Notes: a model not told the origin generated them from the letters alone. 64,000 bases of DNA from Caldilineaceae bacterium (GCA_022842065.1 JALHQH010000019.1:140928-204927), one strand, 5' to 3'; shown: positions 35,101-45,868, numbered from the stretch's first letter. Translations and numbers: made by a program.

Positions 35101-35170
35101 CGCGCCACGCGGTGAGGGCTGTTGGCAGTCGATCAGTCAATTCGGATGCAATCGTCGGGGCCATAGACAT
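32165..35170 (-). CDS. Hybrid sensor histidine kinase (PAS-GAF-GAF-PAS-HisKA-HATPase-REC)
   Basis: A cytosolic signalling protein of 1001 residues with no membrane segment. Order: PAS (about 30-140), GAF (about 165-310), a second GAF (about 345-490) very similar to the first (both carry a 'GTYGTDEQGxLRxE' stretch), PAS (about 500-610), HisKA with phospho-His in GIAHDFNNLL (about 628), HATPase with N, G1 (DTGIGI) and G2 (GTGLGLS) boxes, and a receiver with phospho-Asp in LLMTDMIMP (about 921). The tandem GAF pair probably arose by internal duplication. The signal is unknown. There is no linked output regulator, so phosphate may pass to a distant one. The start ATG at 35170 lacks a strong SD; Met3 is an alternative. 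Confidence 0.92.
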   Translation of the reverse strand: MSMAPTIASELTDRLPTALTAWRAIGENAPFAFLIAAAVDGQILYANQCYAQLCGCTLAELYTAPHTWRYGLAPEDQARMAANAVIPEPSLDTEVRLLGRQGQIHWLHLRSWLVTLPDQPLGYLAITFEDITQRKVVEDALRASHSVQLEFSERLACMNRLILVLARSATLDELCRNAIDLGIRDLGFERLGLWLLSDEPGMIRGTYGTDEQGHLRDERNYHINIVENDLLLRFIQQPDQRHAYFLGSQIRDVNRQPVGEGWHVVTGLWDGESIVGYLFADNLLRHRPYTEQEGELLSLYAATLGHLCTHLRIENTLARRRRAANVFLSKMAALSSVTAQLTRSTTLDELCRNAIILGRTELGFDRLGLWFSDDESDRLCGTYGTDEQGNLRNEWGRVMSLEDDFPLAQALKGKERYAFQTGILIPTLDGQPLNFGWKATAALWNGEKIIGYLFSDNLLQQKPYAEHDGELLALYALLLGHLCTRQQIEEDLREREASYRTLLNTIPDYMFVGSRAGVVLDCHVAHQPIPTLNVKHFVGKSVHNLVPPELAQLFLFSIEDAFATQRIASFEYRTTINKQLYFFEARVTAGDNNKVVVLVRDVTDRKRLEEQLYASQKMESLGRMASGIAHDFNNLLTVIQGFTSVAENQLPENASRLRKAFTHIRSATEKGARLTNQLLLFARKQPVQTKVININDLILGLKTILRTTLGEDSQLLLMLAPELNQVEIDPGQFEQLLINLAVNARDAMPTGGTLAITTQNIFLDGQASRRHFNTLPGPYIMLEISDTGIGIADDVQLKIFEPFYTTKAPGKGTGLGLSICHSIIQQCGGQIVLQSTVGQGTTFQILLPQSMKVPDVAVVLTTPRVMTGIETILLVEDDAAVRAVALEVLSGQGYHVLECSSGPDALELAKNATYKIDLLMTDMIMPHMNGAEVAERFMQLRPAVPILLVSGYVAELPDEFVSRPNVTFLPKPYTLYSLTSTVRTILDQQARPAEISGVPHR

Positions 35171-36700
<1,530 letters not shown>

Positions 36701-36714
36701 AGGGGTGTTGGTCG

Positions 36715-36772
36715 GGGTAGGTAGATTTTGTAGGGACATGATGGATCATGTCCCTACAAAATCTACCTACCC
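36715..36772. terminator. 28-bp perfect stem after the OYE gene
   Basis: Arms 36715-36742 and 36745-36772 are exact reverse complements with only GG between them. It starts 15 bp past the stop, so a terminator is likely. It also forms the 5' flank of the next gene. Confidence 0.65.
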
Positions 36773-36810
36773 TCGAAGTAGCGCACAGCGTACCAAGAAG
36801 GGAGCGAGGA

Positions 36811-37299
36811 ATGGCACGGCTGCTGGACGCGCTTATGCATCCGGTCAGTCAGATAGTGCTACTGATCGGGATCATCGGGCTAAGTGGGTTTTTCATCTTT
36901 AAGCCCACACCGATACCGACGCGCCCAGTGACGGTGCCAATTACCCCCATCGCCGGCGGCATGCTCGTCCCTACGCCCGCCGCAACGGTGCCCCAACCAA
37001 CCAGCCAACCAACCGCAGTCGTCACGGCAAGCACAGAAACACCCCAGCCGGCGCAGCCATTTGACCAAACATCGCCCACCCCAACCGCGGCCGCGCCAAC
37101 CGAGTCAGCAGCACAGCGTGCCTTATCGGCCATCCCTACCCTACGCAATGGCCCAGTCTGTGCCTGTAATGGTGACACCTATAGTTGCCGCGAGCTAGGC
37201 GATCAGGCCCAGGCTTGTTTTGATTATTGTGTTGCGCGCGGCCAGGGTGATGTCCATCGCCTGGATTTTAACCAAAATGGCGTGGCGTGCGAAGAGTAA
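36811..37299 (+). CDS. Membrane-anchored Excalibur-domain protein
   Basis: The ATG at 36811 follows GGGAGCGAGGA; an upstream in-frame ATG at 36748 lies inside the hairpin and was rejected. The protein of 162 residues has one N-terminal membrane segment (about residues 14-31, IVLLIGIIGLSGFFIF), then about 80 residues rich in Pro, Thr and Ala. It ends in an Excalibur domain: CACNGDTYSCRELGD, ACFDYCVARG, and the Ca2+-binding-like DFNQNGVACEE. Excalibur domains occur on extracellular proteins, often with nucleases. No catalytic domain is present, so this may be a surface calcium-binding module. The domain call is firm; the function is unknown. Confidence 0.8.
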   Translation: MARLLDALMHPVSQIVLLIGIIGLSGFFIFKPTPIPTRPVTVPITPIAGGMLVPTPAATVPQPTSQPTAVVTASTETPQPAQPFDQTSPTPTAAAPTESAAQRALSAIPTLRNGPVCACNGDTYSCRELGDQAQACFDYCVARGQGDVHRLDFNQNGVACEE

Positions 37300-37387
37300 C
37301 AAAGAGGCACAATAATAAAGTTACGGCCGCCGGTGATTGGCGCGCTGATTCATGTTGACGAGCCAGGCCGGCTCTTCAATCCAAGCC

Positions 37388-37762
37388 CTACACAGCTGGG
37401 GCCGGGCTGCACATCTGTAAACGGTTGCCAAAAGGATCATAGAAGCTGCAATAGGTGACATAACCTGGAAAGACCACAGGATCATCGCAGCGGACGCCGC
37501 GGGCGCGCAGTTCAGCGCAGGTGGCGACGCAGTCCGCTGTATTCAAGACAATCGTCGTCCCCAAGGCTGGCGCCCAGGCGGGGACAGCAGTCGTGACGGC
37601 AAGGTTACCGGCTGACGAGCCCGTGGCGAATTCGATCCAGCCGGCGGCGGGCAGATCAAAAAGGGGTGTGCCCAAGCTCAGAACTGTGCCATAAAATTCA
37701 CGCGCCAGGTCCAGATCGGTCACCGTAATCGAAACGACGTTGATACCTTGAAATAGTTGCAT
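37388..37762 (-). CDS. Glyoxalase/VOC-superfamily protein
   Basis: A single VOC module of 124 residues: VVSITVTDLDLAREFYGTVL at the start and VTYCSFYDPFGNRLQM near the end, both typical of the glyoxalase/bleomycin-resistance/dioxygenase fold. VOC proteins work as dimers around a metal or bind small molecules. The usual first metal ligand (His or Gln in the first strand) appears as Ser/Thr here, so metal binding is uncertain. Substrate unknown. Convergent with the Excalibur gene; the next gene on the same strand ends 63 bp upstream. Confidence 0.82.
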   Translation of the reverse strand: MQLFQGINVVSITVTDLDLAREFYGTVLSLGTPLFDLPAAGWIEFATGSSAGNLAVTTAVPAWAPALGTTIVLNTADCVATCAELRARGVRCDDPVVFPGYVTYCSFYDPFGNRLQMCSPAPAV

Positions 37763-37825
37763 CGTTTGCTCTTCCTTTCGTAACTTATAGGACTTACGCG
37801 CCGGGAACGCCGGGAACGCTGCCGG

Positions 37826-40800
37826 CTATTTGTGCTGTTCTACTGCCCCTAATGCCACCAGCGTAGCGCGTTGCGCCTCCGTAATGCCCGTTAAACCGGT
37901 GATATCCATCCGCTCATAGGGGCGATCACGCCGTAAAGTTTGGCGATGTTCACCACTCTGTAGATCCCAGAGCATGATCGCGCCATCATCGCCACAGCTG
38001 GCCAACTGTGTGCCATCTGGACTGCGGCGGAGCGCCTGCACGGTGCCTTGGTGTGCTTTATTGATCCGCACGCAGGCCCCACTTTGGATATCCCACCAGC
38101 GTAATCGGCCACTACGACCACCGGTGATCACCACATGCTCGCTTGTCCCCCAGGCCACGCCATAGACCATCCCAGGCTGCCTGGCAATGGTCTGCAGACG
38201 TGCGCCCTGCTTTGCATCCCACACGAACAGCTCCCCCCCGGCTTGGCTACTACTGCCCGACGCCAGTTGCGCGCCATTAGGGCTCCAAGCCACGCTGGTG
38301 ATCGTACTCTGGTGGCCCACCAGCCGGTGCAGTAGCGTGCCGGCCGCAGTATCCCAGACATAGACACTACCATCCGCCCCCCCACCTGCCAGCAGGCTGC
38401 CGTCTGGACTCCACGCCACATGCCGAATCCAGGTTGCGACCTGTCGGTCGGGCCAGCGTTGATACCCAACTGTCAGGCCCCACACCAGCACACCCTGGCG
38501 GTAAGTGCCAACGGCCAGGGTGTGTCCATTGGGACTCCACGCCAAGCTGTCAAAAAAATTGCCACTATCGTCGGGATCTTGGATCACCTGGAGGCAGACA
38601 CCTGACGCCGCATCCCATAGCCGGATCGCATTGTTCCATTCACTGCTCGCGATGTACTGACCAGTGGCACTCCAGCCGACCCCAATCACCACGCCGGTGT
38701 GTCCGCGCAGGAGGCTGGGGCTAGCGGTTCGCGTGGGGCCGCCGGGCGGCGAGGGAACCCGATCAAAGAGGGTCACCAACATATCCGAGCCACCGCTGAC
38801 CAAGCTGGCGCTGTCTGGGCTCCAATCGACATCACACAGGCCAGCGGCGAAGCCCTGGATCAAGCGCACGCACTGCCGGCTCTCAATCTCCCAGACGCGC
38901 AGCGTGCCGTCTTCACTGCTACTGAGCAAGTTACGGCTGTCGGGGGTGAAGGCCAAGCCGTTTACATCGCTGGTGTGGGCTTGCAGCGCGCTACGATAAT
39001 CCCCCTGCGCGCGATCCCATAACCAGATGGTTTGGTCACGACCGGCACTGGCCAGGGTGCGGCCATCAGGGCTCCAGGTTACGCTCACCACCCGTTGGGT
39101 ATGCCCGGTTAGGGTCTGCCGCAATGCACCACTGGCAGCAGCTGCACTGAGCGCAGTTGAAGTGTCCCACAGTTTGACGGTGCCATCCCAGCTTGCACTG
39201 GCCAGCGTCATGCCGTCGGGCGCAAAGGCTAATCCTTCGATATAAGTTGTATGCGCGGTGAGCGTCTGCACGCAGCTGGCGGGCGCCGTCCCGTCGATCT
39301 GCCACAACCGGATGCAACCGGCGGCGTCACCACTAGCAAGCAAGTGCGCGCGAACGGCTCCCATGGCTGGGGGTGAGGGGCACCAAGTGACCGCCGACAT
39401 TGGCGCAGGGTGCAGCAGCGTTTGCAACAGCGTACCATTTTGTGGGTCCCAAAGGCGGATTGCCGCATCGTTCCCGCTGCTGGCCAGCAGGCTGCCATCA
39501 GGCGCAAACGCCACAATATTGGTATAACTGGGATGCCGGCCCAGCCAGCGCAGTGTGCCGCTCGCCACATCCCACAGTTTTAGGGTACCATCCCAGCTGC
39601 CACTCGTGACCAGTGTGCGCCCGTCTGGACTGAAGGCGAGGGAGCGGACGCGGTCGGCGTGCGCCTGCCAGGCATGATGCCGGATGCGGCCGCCCGCAGT
39701 CCACACCACAACTTCCCCGCGGCGGCTGCCGGCCGCCCAATATTCTCCGTTGCTGCTGATCGCCACCGCGATCATCGCATCAAAAGTCTCTGTAAAGAGA
39801 CTGTCCTGAATCAGCGCGCCGGCCAAATTGCTATCCTGCACATCTATCCCTTGCAGGTTGACTTGGCGGATCGCCAAAGCTGACAGATCGAGACCGCGCA
39901 AGTTGCCGCGCAACAAGCGCAACAGGTTGATAACGTTGCCTGGCCCATAACCCTGCGCGACCGCTGACGGCGACTGTGCCGAATGGGTACTCGCGCCGCG
40001 CCAGGCCTCTAGCAGCGTCAAGAGCCGTCGCGCCAACGTCTCTGTGTTGCCACTGACCAGCAGCAGTCGCGACAACAATGGGCTGGCAATCAACCGCTCT
40101 TGACTATGGCGCACATAATCCTTGGCCGTGGCCTGGACGAGTGGATGCTGCACCAACACTGCGAAATTGCCATCCAAAATTTCCGCGGCGGCGCGCTCAG
40201 TCAGGTGATCGGTAAGAAATTCCAACACGACGCGCTGCAACGTAAAAGTCAAATGGGCCTGGCCGAGTTCGATCAGGTTGCGCCGCCAGAGGCCATGGAG
40301 AGCGGCTAACACGGTTGTGCGCGTTATCCCTAATGGGTCACCGCCGGTTGGTGCGCCAGCCAGTGCATCCATTAGTTCATCCAGGTGGATCGGCTCGCGT
40401 GCGATGGCCAGCCAGGTGAGTAGCAACTGTTCTAACGCCGACGCACGGCTGATCTGCTCGGCTAGCAGATGGCCTACGCCATTAAAAAATAGATTTCCTT
40501 CACGCAGAAAGGCGGCAATGTCACCGCCGAATAAGGCATGGATGGGATCGGCCACCAGCCGAAGCGCCAGCGGGTTGCCCCCATAAGCGTGCGCCAGTAG
40601 CTGTGCATCGGCGGCGCTACCACTCAGATCTTGGTCAGCGATCAGCGCCCGGCAGGCATCCTCGGCTAAGCCGGCCAGCGCGATTGTGCGGACCGCGGCG
40701 CGTGGCCCTTCGAGCGCGGCCAATTCGCGCACGCGCTCACGACTGGTCAGGATCAGGCAACTCTGGTGTGCGGTTGCGCCGAGCACCTTAAACAGCTTGC

Positions 40801-43800
40801 CATAGCCTTCATAGCCGGCCAGGTATTGTGTCTCAGCGGTGCCAGTCTGCATGATGGTTTCCAGATTATCCAAGATCAACAGACAGCGCGCCTGGCGCAG
40901 CAGATCAACGAGCAGCGCAAACTTATCGGCGAGCTGGGGCGGGAGGACAATTTGCGGCGCAGCCACGCTGTAGATCAGTTGGTCGAGGAGTGTAGACAGA
41001 GGTGGCGCCTCGCCCAACGAGCGAAAGATGACGGTGGCAAAGTGGGGCGCAACCTGGCGGGCAAAGGCGACGGCCAAGCTAGTCTTGCCAATCCCGCCAA
41101 GCCCGACCAGGGTGATTACCCGGCACTGTTCCGTCATTACCCATTGGGTTAGTGTCACCACTTCGTGGGCACGGCCATATAAGACTGGTACATCCTGCGC
41201 CAATCCCCAATCCAGGCGCGGCTGGCTGGGCGAGGTGCTCTCAGCCGCCGACGGAACCACAGTTTCAGTGGCTGGCACCGGCGCAACGGGCAGCACAACG
41301 GCACGCATTACATCCGGCGAAAACGCGGCTGCACCGCGAATCGTACTGAGGATCGGTTCGAGTGGTAGCACGATCACCGCGGCCCAGAGCTTGGCAAAGG
41401 CCGCGGTCCCGAGCACCGAACGGGCAAGTGCCAGGGTTCGCTCGACGGCCGGCAGATCGACCGGGCGCGCAGGAGTTTTCATCCGGGTCCGCAAGCCCGA
41501 CGCGGCGGCGAGAAAACGCGCCGCCGCCGTTGCGCCCTGCACGCCAGGATCAGACTGCAGCACCACCGCCCCCAGCAGTTCAAGGGCGGGCGCCATCATC
41601 AAACGTGGGCCGACAACCCAAGCGAGCTCGACAGCTTCAGTCAGCGCTGCGTGCGCGGCCGCCAACGCGCGCTGGGCCCCCAGGATCTGGCCCTGGGTAA
41701 TCAACACCTCGGCGAGGCTGCCATCGGCCTGCTGCGTACGGAAGAGGGTGACACTCTCGCTGATTAGGGTTTGGGCCTGGGACAGGTCATCCACCAGATA
41801 GGCGGCCAACGCCAAGTTATTCAGCGCAAAGCCAACCGCCCATTGCGCACCAAGGGCGCGCAACCCGGCCAGGCTGGCAGTCGCATACTGCTGCAACGCG
41901 GTAACATCGCCTTGATCACGGGCGATATCACTCAAGATCAGCAGCCCAATGGCGCTGCCTTCACGGTCCCCAAGCGCGCGATGGAGATCGCGATACTCTG
42001 CACACAACTGCGTCGCCCGCGCAAAATTACCCTGTTCGCGTTGCACTAGCCCAAGCAGAAAGAGTGACAACCCCAAGCCGAAGCCGCTTAAGCTCCCGCG
42101 GTTGCCCAGGGCGCGCTGTTGGGCCAGCGCATCTTCCAACAGGGCGGTCGCCCGCTCATATTCGCCGACCGCGCGAGCCTGGATCCCGGCGTTGACGAGC
42201 AGGTTGGTCTGATCCTCCGTTTCTCCCAGGGCACGCCGCAGCCCCATACTTTGCTCAAACAGTTGCGTCGCCCGCGTATAATCATGCTGGTCCGAGGCTA
42301 ACCAGGCAGCCGCCTGCATGGCACGCAGGCGGGTGGCGCTGGCGGTGGCATCAGCACTTTCGGTAGCCACCGCCAGCAGATCTTCCAGCCAGGCGCGCCC
42401 CTCACGGTGTGCGCCGCGGCGCCGCCAGAACTTGAGCAGCGCACCGGCCAGTTGGAGCCCGATCAGGGCATCACCACCATCGCGCGCCCATTGCAGCGCA
42501 GAGCACAGATTGTCGCGCTCGCGATCAAGCTGGGTGATGGCCGCATCGGCAGTCGGGCTGACCCACTGGGCCACCGCTGTCTCAGCCAGCCCCAAATAGT
42601 AAATGGCGTGGGCACGCTGAAGCAACGCGGCTTCACCCCGTATGGCCAGTTGCGCCAACGCATACTCGCGAATTGGCTCAAGCAAGACGAAGCGTGGCTC
42701 CGCCATGGCGTGTGCGCTCTGCTCACCAGGCATTGAACGGACGAGTGATTTATCGATCAGCGCCGCTAACAAGGCGGGCGAAAAGGTGACTGATAAAAAA
42801 GGCAAAGTTCGTGCAGTGGTTGGTTCTTCGCCCATTTGTCGCGCAATGTACGCGCAGATCGATTCCGCCGCGGCTTGATCCCAGCCCCCGCGAAAGATCG
42901 CAAGGCGGCTCAACACGACTTGCTCCGCGTCACTTAGCAGCGCCCAGGAATGGTCGAAGACAGCACGCAGGCTACGATGACGCGCCGGCACGTCACGCAG
43001 CGTGGTGGCAAGTACATCCAGGTTTACACGGATTTGGCGCTCGATCTCAGCAATGGGCAAGCTGCGCACGCTGGCCGCAGCTAATTCGATAGCCAACGGC
43101 ATGCCGGCCACTTGCTGACAGATGCGCCCAATCGCCCTGAGCGTCGTTTCGGATTGGGGCAACCCCGGCTGAAGCTGCAGGGCGCGCTGCACAAACAGCT
43201 GGACCGCACTATAGCCGGCCAGATCCGTCACCGTTTGCGGTGCAACCGCACTGGGCAAGTCAACCGCTGGGTAAGCTAGCCCTTCCACATCAAACAACCA
43301 TTCGGCCTGGAGGTTGAGCCGCGCCCGCGAGGTGATCAGAATCGTGACACTTGGGGCCTGTACTAAAATGTCAGCGACGAGATCTGCGCCCGCTAGCAGG
43401 TGCTCGAAGTCATCAAGCAACAGCAACAGTTGGCGGTCGCGCAGAGAAGCGAACAGGTGAGTGGTGGGATCGCTAGGGGTTGGAACCGGCTCGGCTGCGG
43501 TGAGATTAAGCGCATGACCAATCGCGGCAACGATCTGGTGGGGTGTGCTGACGGCAGCAAGGTGGACAAAGACCACACCATCGCGGAAAGTGTCGGCGTG
43601 AAGCCGCGCGCTCTCCAGCGCCAAGCGGGTTTTGCCGATCCCCCCTGGTCCGAACAGAGTGAGCAGACGGCAGGCCGGATCCGTTAGCAGTTTGGCAATC
43701 GCGCTTAATTCGGCCACGCGGCCGACAAAGGAGGTTGACTGGAAGGGGAGCGTAAACGCAGGCTTAGGGCTGTGCGAAACGAAGGAGTCTATCACTAGCG

Positions 43801-44185
43801 GCACTTCAGCCCGGCTAGCGGACGCATGATCGACCAGGGTCGGCACCGTGCCAAGCTGTGCTGCCAGCACTTGATCAAGCCAAGCAGCATCGAAGAGAGG
43901 AAACTGCTGGGGCGAACCTTGGCTGACGCGTTGCCAGAGATCGGCAGCCGCGGTGCGTTCTTCACCGGACGGAAAGCCCCCCAAGTTGATCAAAACTTCG
44001 ATCAAGGGGCGTAAATTTTCGGCGGCGGGGTAGGTCTCGCCGCTTTCCCACTTCTGGATGCTGCGCCGGTGGACCCCAACCCGAGCGGCCAGTTCGGCTT
44101 GGGTAAGTTTTGTCCGGCTGCGCAAGGTCAACAAATACTCGCCAAGCGCATAATTGCGTGCGGGATAGGGCTGGTTCAAGGGCAT
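37826..44185 (-). CDS. Giant XRE-STAND-TPR-STAND-WD40 protein (2119 residues)
   Basis: Residues 15-70 are an XRE-type helix-turn-helix (LTQAELAARVGVHRRSIQKW). A first NB-ARC-like STAND ATPase begins FVGRVAELS at 153 with Walker A GPGGIGKT (179-186). A helical TPR region runs to about 960. A second STAND module has LYGRAHEVV and Walker A GLGGIGKT near 1027. Pentapeptide-like leucine repeats (NLRGLDLS, NLAGAL) lie near 1430-1465. Fourteen WD40 repeats run from about 1470 to 2110, enough for two seven-bladed propellers. STAND proteins are ligand-triggered switches in regulation or immunity. Two complete modules in one chain suggest an ancient fusion. The HTH points to transcription control; a defence role cannot be excluded. 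Start ATG follows GAGGAG closely. Confidence 0.88.
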   Translation of the reverse strand: MPLNQPYPARNYALGEYLLTLRSRTKLTQAELAARVGVHRRSIQKWESGETYPAAENLRPLIEVLINLGGFPSGEERTAAADLWQRVSQGSPQQFPLFDAAWLDQVLAAQLGTVPTLVDHASASRAEVPLVIDSFVSHSPKPAFTLPFQSTSFVGRVAELSAIAKLLTDPACRLLTLFGPGGIGKTRLALESARLHADTFRDGVVFVHLAAVSTPHQIVAAIGHALNLTAAEPVPTPSDPTTHLFASLRDRQLLLLLDDFEHLLAGADLVADILVQAPSVTILITSRARLNLQAEWLFDVEGLAYPAVDLPSAVAPQTVTDLAGYSAVQLFVQRALQLQPGLPQSETTLRAIGRICQQVAGMPLAIELAAASVRSLPIAEIERQIRVNLDVLATTLRDVPARHRSLRAVFDHSWALLSDAEQVVLSRLAIFRGGWDQAAAESICAYIARQMGEEPTTARTLPFLSVTFSPALLAALIDKSLVRSMPGEQSAHAMAEPRFVLLEPIREYALAQLAIRGEAALLQRAHAIYYLGLAETAVAQWVSPTADAAITQLDRERDNLCSALQWARDGGDALIGLQLAGALLKFWRRRGAHREGRAWLEDLLAVATESADATASATRLRAMQAAAWLASDQHDYTRATQLFEQSMGLRRALGETEDQTNLLVNAGIQARAVGEYERATALLEDALAQQRALGNRGSLSGFGLGLSLFLLGLVQREQGNFARATQLCAEYRDLHRALGDREGSAIGLLILSDIARDQGDVTALQQYATASLAGLRALGAQWAVGFALNNLALAAYLVDDLSQAQTLISESVTLFRTQQADGSLAEVLITQGQILGAQRALAAAHAALTEAVELAWVVGPRLMMAPALELLGAVVLQSDPGVQGATAAARFLAAASGLRTRMKTPARPVDLPAVERTLALARSVLGTAAFAKLWAAVIVLPLEPILSTIRGAAAFSPDVMRAVVLPVAPVPATETVVPSAAESTSPSQPRLDWGLAQDVPVLYGRAHEVVTLTQWVMTEQCRVITLVGLGGIGKTSLAVAFARQVAPHFATVIFRSLGEAPPLSTLLDQLIYSVAAPQIVLPPQLADKFALLVDLLRQARCLLILDNLETIMQTGTAETQYLAGYEGYGKLFKVLGATAHQSCLILTSRERVRELAALEGPRAAVRTIALAGLAEDACRALIADQDLSGSAADAQLLAHAYGGNPLALRLVADPIHALFGGDIAAFLREGNLFFNGVGHLLAEQISRASALEQLLLTWLAIAREPIHLDELMDALAGAPTGGDPLGITRTTVLAALHGLWRRNLIELGQAHLTFTLQRVVLEFLTDHLTERAAAEILDGNFAVLVQHPLVQATAKDYVRHSQERLIASPLLSRLLLVSGNTETLARRLLTLLEAWRGASTHSAQSPSAVAQGYGPGNVINLLRLLRGNLRGLDLSALAIRQVNLQGIDVQDSNLAGALIQDSLFTETFDAMIAVAISSNGEYWAAGSRRGEVVVWTAGGRIRHHAWQAHADRVRSLAFSPDGRTLVTSGSWDGTLKLWDVASGTLRWLGRHPSYTNIVAFAPDGSLLASSGNDAAIRLWDPQNGTLLQTLLHPAPMSAVTWCPSPPAMGAVRAHLLASGDAAGCIRLWQIDGTAPASCVQTLTAHTTYIEGLAFAPDGMTLASASWDGTVKLWDTSTALSAAAASGALRQTLTGHTQRVVSVTWSPDGRTLASAGRDQTIWLWDRAQGDYRSALQAHTSDVNGLAFTPDSRNLLSSSEDGTLRVWEIESRQCVRLIQGFAAGLCDVDWSPDSASLVSGGSDMLVTLFDRVPSPPGGPTRTASPSLLRGHTGVVIGVGWSATGQYIASSEWNNAIRLWDAASGVCLQVIQDPDDSGNFFDSLAWSPNGHTLAVGTYRQGVLVWGLTVGYQRWPDRQVATWIRHVAWSPDGSLLAGGGADGSVYVWDTAAGTLLHRLVGHQSTITSVAWSPNGAQLASGSSSQAGGELFVWDAKQGARLQTIARQPGMVYGVAWGTSEHVVITGGRSGRLRWWDIQSGACVRINKAHQGTVQALRRSPDGTQLASCGDDGAIMLWDLQSGEHRQTLRRDRPYERMDITGLTGITEAQRATLVALGAVEQHK

Positions 44186-44432
44186 AGAACTCCTCAGTCA
44201 TGCCTAACACGGTACTAATCCCATTTGATATAGCTTGCATCGAATATGCACACGTAAGCACACCAATGCCCCACGAAAGTGCGCACCTAGACACACTGAC
44301 AATCCTAGCTTACCGGTGTATTGTATAGCCAGTCGCGAACAAAGCTGTCCAACAAAGCAACGGCTAAACTTTACCACACCCCGTAGCAGAATTCAAACAA
44401 ATAAATGATCCCAAAAAGGAGGTGTACGTGGC

Positions 44433-44930
44433 GTGAAGATGATCGAAATCAGCGCAGCACAGCAAACCCTCTATATAGAAACGGCGCAGGGGCTAAAAGG
44501 CCGCGAACGACGCATCTTCATGGCAGGCGTGGTACAAGCACTGGGACATGGTGGTCAACGGTACGTCGAAAGAACTTTCGGCTGGAACCGGCGGACGGTG
44601 CGCAAAGGGCTGGCAGAGCTGACCAGTGGCATCGGCCAGGTTGATCACTTTTCGGCCCGCGGACGCAAACGGGTCGAAGTGCAGTTACCCCACTTATTAG
44701 CGGATCTGCAGGCGATTGTCGATAGTCAAGCGCAGAGCGCCGTGTGTCCATGTCACAGCGTGATCAACTTGAGCGCCACCGCAATCCGCCGGCAGTTGAT
44801 CGAGCAGAAAGGTTATACAGCAGCGATTGTCCCCTCCGTTACCACCATCCGTAAGAAGCTTAGCGAGCTGGGTTATGTTCTGCGCCCAGCTCGGAAAAGT
44901 CAGCCCCCCGCATCAACGTCAGTGTCGTAA
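44433..44930 (+). CDS. HTH-only ISAzo13-like transposase N-terminal protein
   Basis: A protein of 165 residues resembling the N-terminal DNA-binding half of ISAzo13/Rhodopirellula-type transposases: GRERRIFMAGVVQALGHGG, then a WNRRTVRKGLAELT helix-turn-helix, and a TAIRRQLIEQKGY...TIRKKLSELGYVLRPARK block. The DDE catalytic domain is missing and a normal stop follows. A strong AAGGAGG site precedes the GTG start at 44433. It may be a truncated transposase or a domesticated DNA-binding protein. No inverted repeats of an IS were found around it. It is divergent from the giant STAND gene and 34 bp before a hydrolase gene. Confidence 0.65.
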   Translation: MKMIEISAAQQTLYIETAQGLKGRERRIFMAGVVQALGHGGQRYVERTFGWNRRTVRKGLAELTSGIGQVDHFSARGRKRVEVQLPHLLADLQAIVDSQAQSAVCPCHSVINLSATAIRRQLIEQKGYTAAIVPSVTTIRKKLSELGYVLRPARKSQPPASTSVS

Positions 44931-44964
44931 GTAACCAAGTTACGCAGCAAAAGGAGAAAGCAGC

Positions 44965-45864
44965 ATGTTTACTCGAACAGTGGCCAGAATCGGCTTTGCC
45001 GTCCTGGCAGCAGCAGTCGTCATCTTCTCGGCAGTGGCATCCGGTTATACCCAGTCCGGAGCGCAAGCCGATGAACCGGTTTTTCTACCCCTCATTCAGC
45101 AGGGTGAGCAGTCCGTCGTCGTGGCGGAGGATGAGCAGGTTGAGGATGAGCAGGCTGAGGCAGCCGCCAAGCAGCGACCCACCATTGTCCTCGTTCACGG
45201 GGCCTGGGCGGATGGCACTGGCTGGCAAGAAGTAATTAAGCGGTTGGATCGGGCGGGCTACTATGTGGTCGCCGTACAAAATCCCCTGACCTCGCTGGTC
45301 GATGATGTGGCAACGACCAAACGGGTGCTTGATGCGGAAGGGGCAAAAGGGCCGGTAATCGCGGTCGGCCACTCCTATGGCGGGGCCGTGATTACGGGGG
45401 CCGCCGCCGGCAACCCGAATGTGAAAGCACTCGTCTATATCGCCGCCTTTGCCCCTGCCGTCGGTGAAGCAATCGGCCAATTGTTGCCCCAATATCCAAC
45501 CGAGTTGAATGCCATCCTGGTGGGCGATGCGGCCGGCTTTGCCTATCTGGATCGGAGCCGCTTCCGGGCCGTCTTCGCCGCCGATGTCGATGCCACCACC
45601 GCCAAGATCATGGCGGCGGCGCAGAAACCGGCCTTCGGGGGCATTTTTACTGAACATCTCGATGTTGCTGCCTGGGAGACCATCCCCTCGTGGTACATGG
45701 TGGCCAAGAATGACAAGGCCCTCAGCCCCGACATGGAGCGTTTCCTCGCTGATCGGATGGATGCAACGACGGTCGAGATCAAGGCAAGCCACGTCCCCTT
45801 TATCTCGCAGCCGGACGAGGTCGTTAAGCTGATTGAACGAGCGGCGCGAGCGACGGTGAAATAA
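44965..45864 (+). CDS. Secreted alpha/beta hydrolase, paralogue 1
   Basis: A serine hydrolase of 299 residues. Residues 1-35 form a signal peptide (hydrophobic core about 9-28). A spacer follows with PVFLPLIQQ and an acidic run rich in Glu. The hydrolase domain starts near 72: oxyanion region LVHGAWADGTGW and nucleophile Ser137 in GHSYGG. The catalytic Asp/His region is near the end (KNDKALSPDMERFL and KASHVPF). It is strongly similar to the gene at 47821-48615; nearly the same order of motifs is kept from residue 72 on. It resembles EstA/pyrethroid-hydrolase-like bacterial enzymes; the substrate is unknown. ATG follows AAAGGAG. Confidence 0.85.
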   Translation: MFTRTVARIGFAVLAAAVVIFSAVASGYTQSGAQADEPVFLPLIQQGEQSVVVAEDEQVEDEQAEAAAKQRPTIVLVHGAWADGTGWQEVIKRLDRAGYYVVAVQNPLTSLVDDVATTKRVLDAEGAKGPVIAVGHSYGGAVITGAAAGNPNVKALVYIAAFAPAVGEAIGQLLPQYPTELNAILVGDAAGFAYLDRSRFRAVFAADVDATTAKIMAAAQKPAFGGIFTEHLDVAAWETIPSWYMVAKNDKALSPDMERFLADRMDATTVEIKASHVPFISQPDEVVKLIERAARATVK

Positions 45865-45868
45865 GCGC

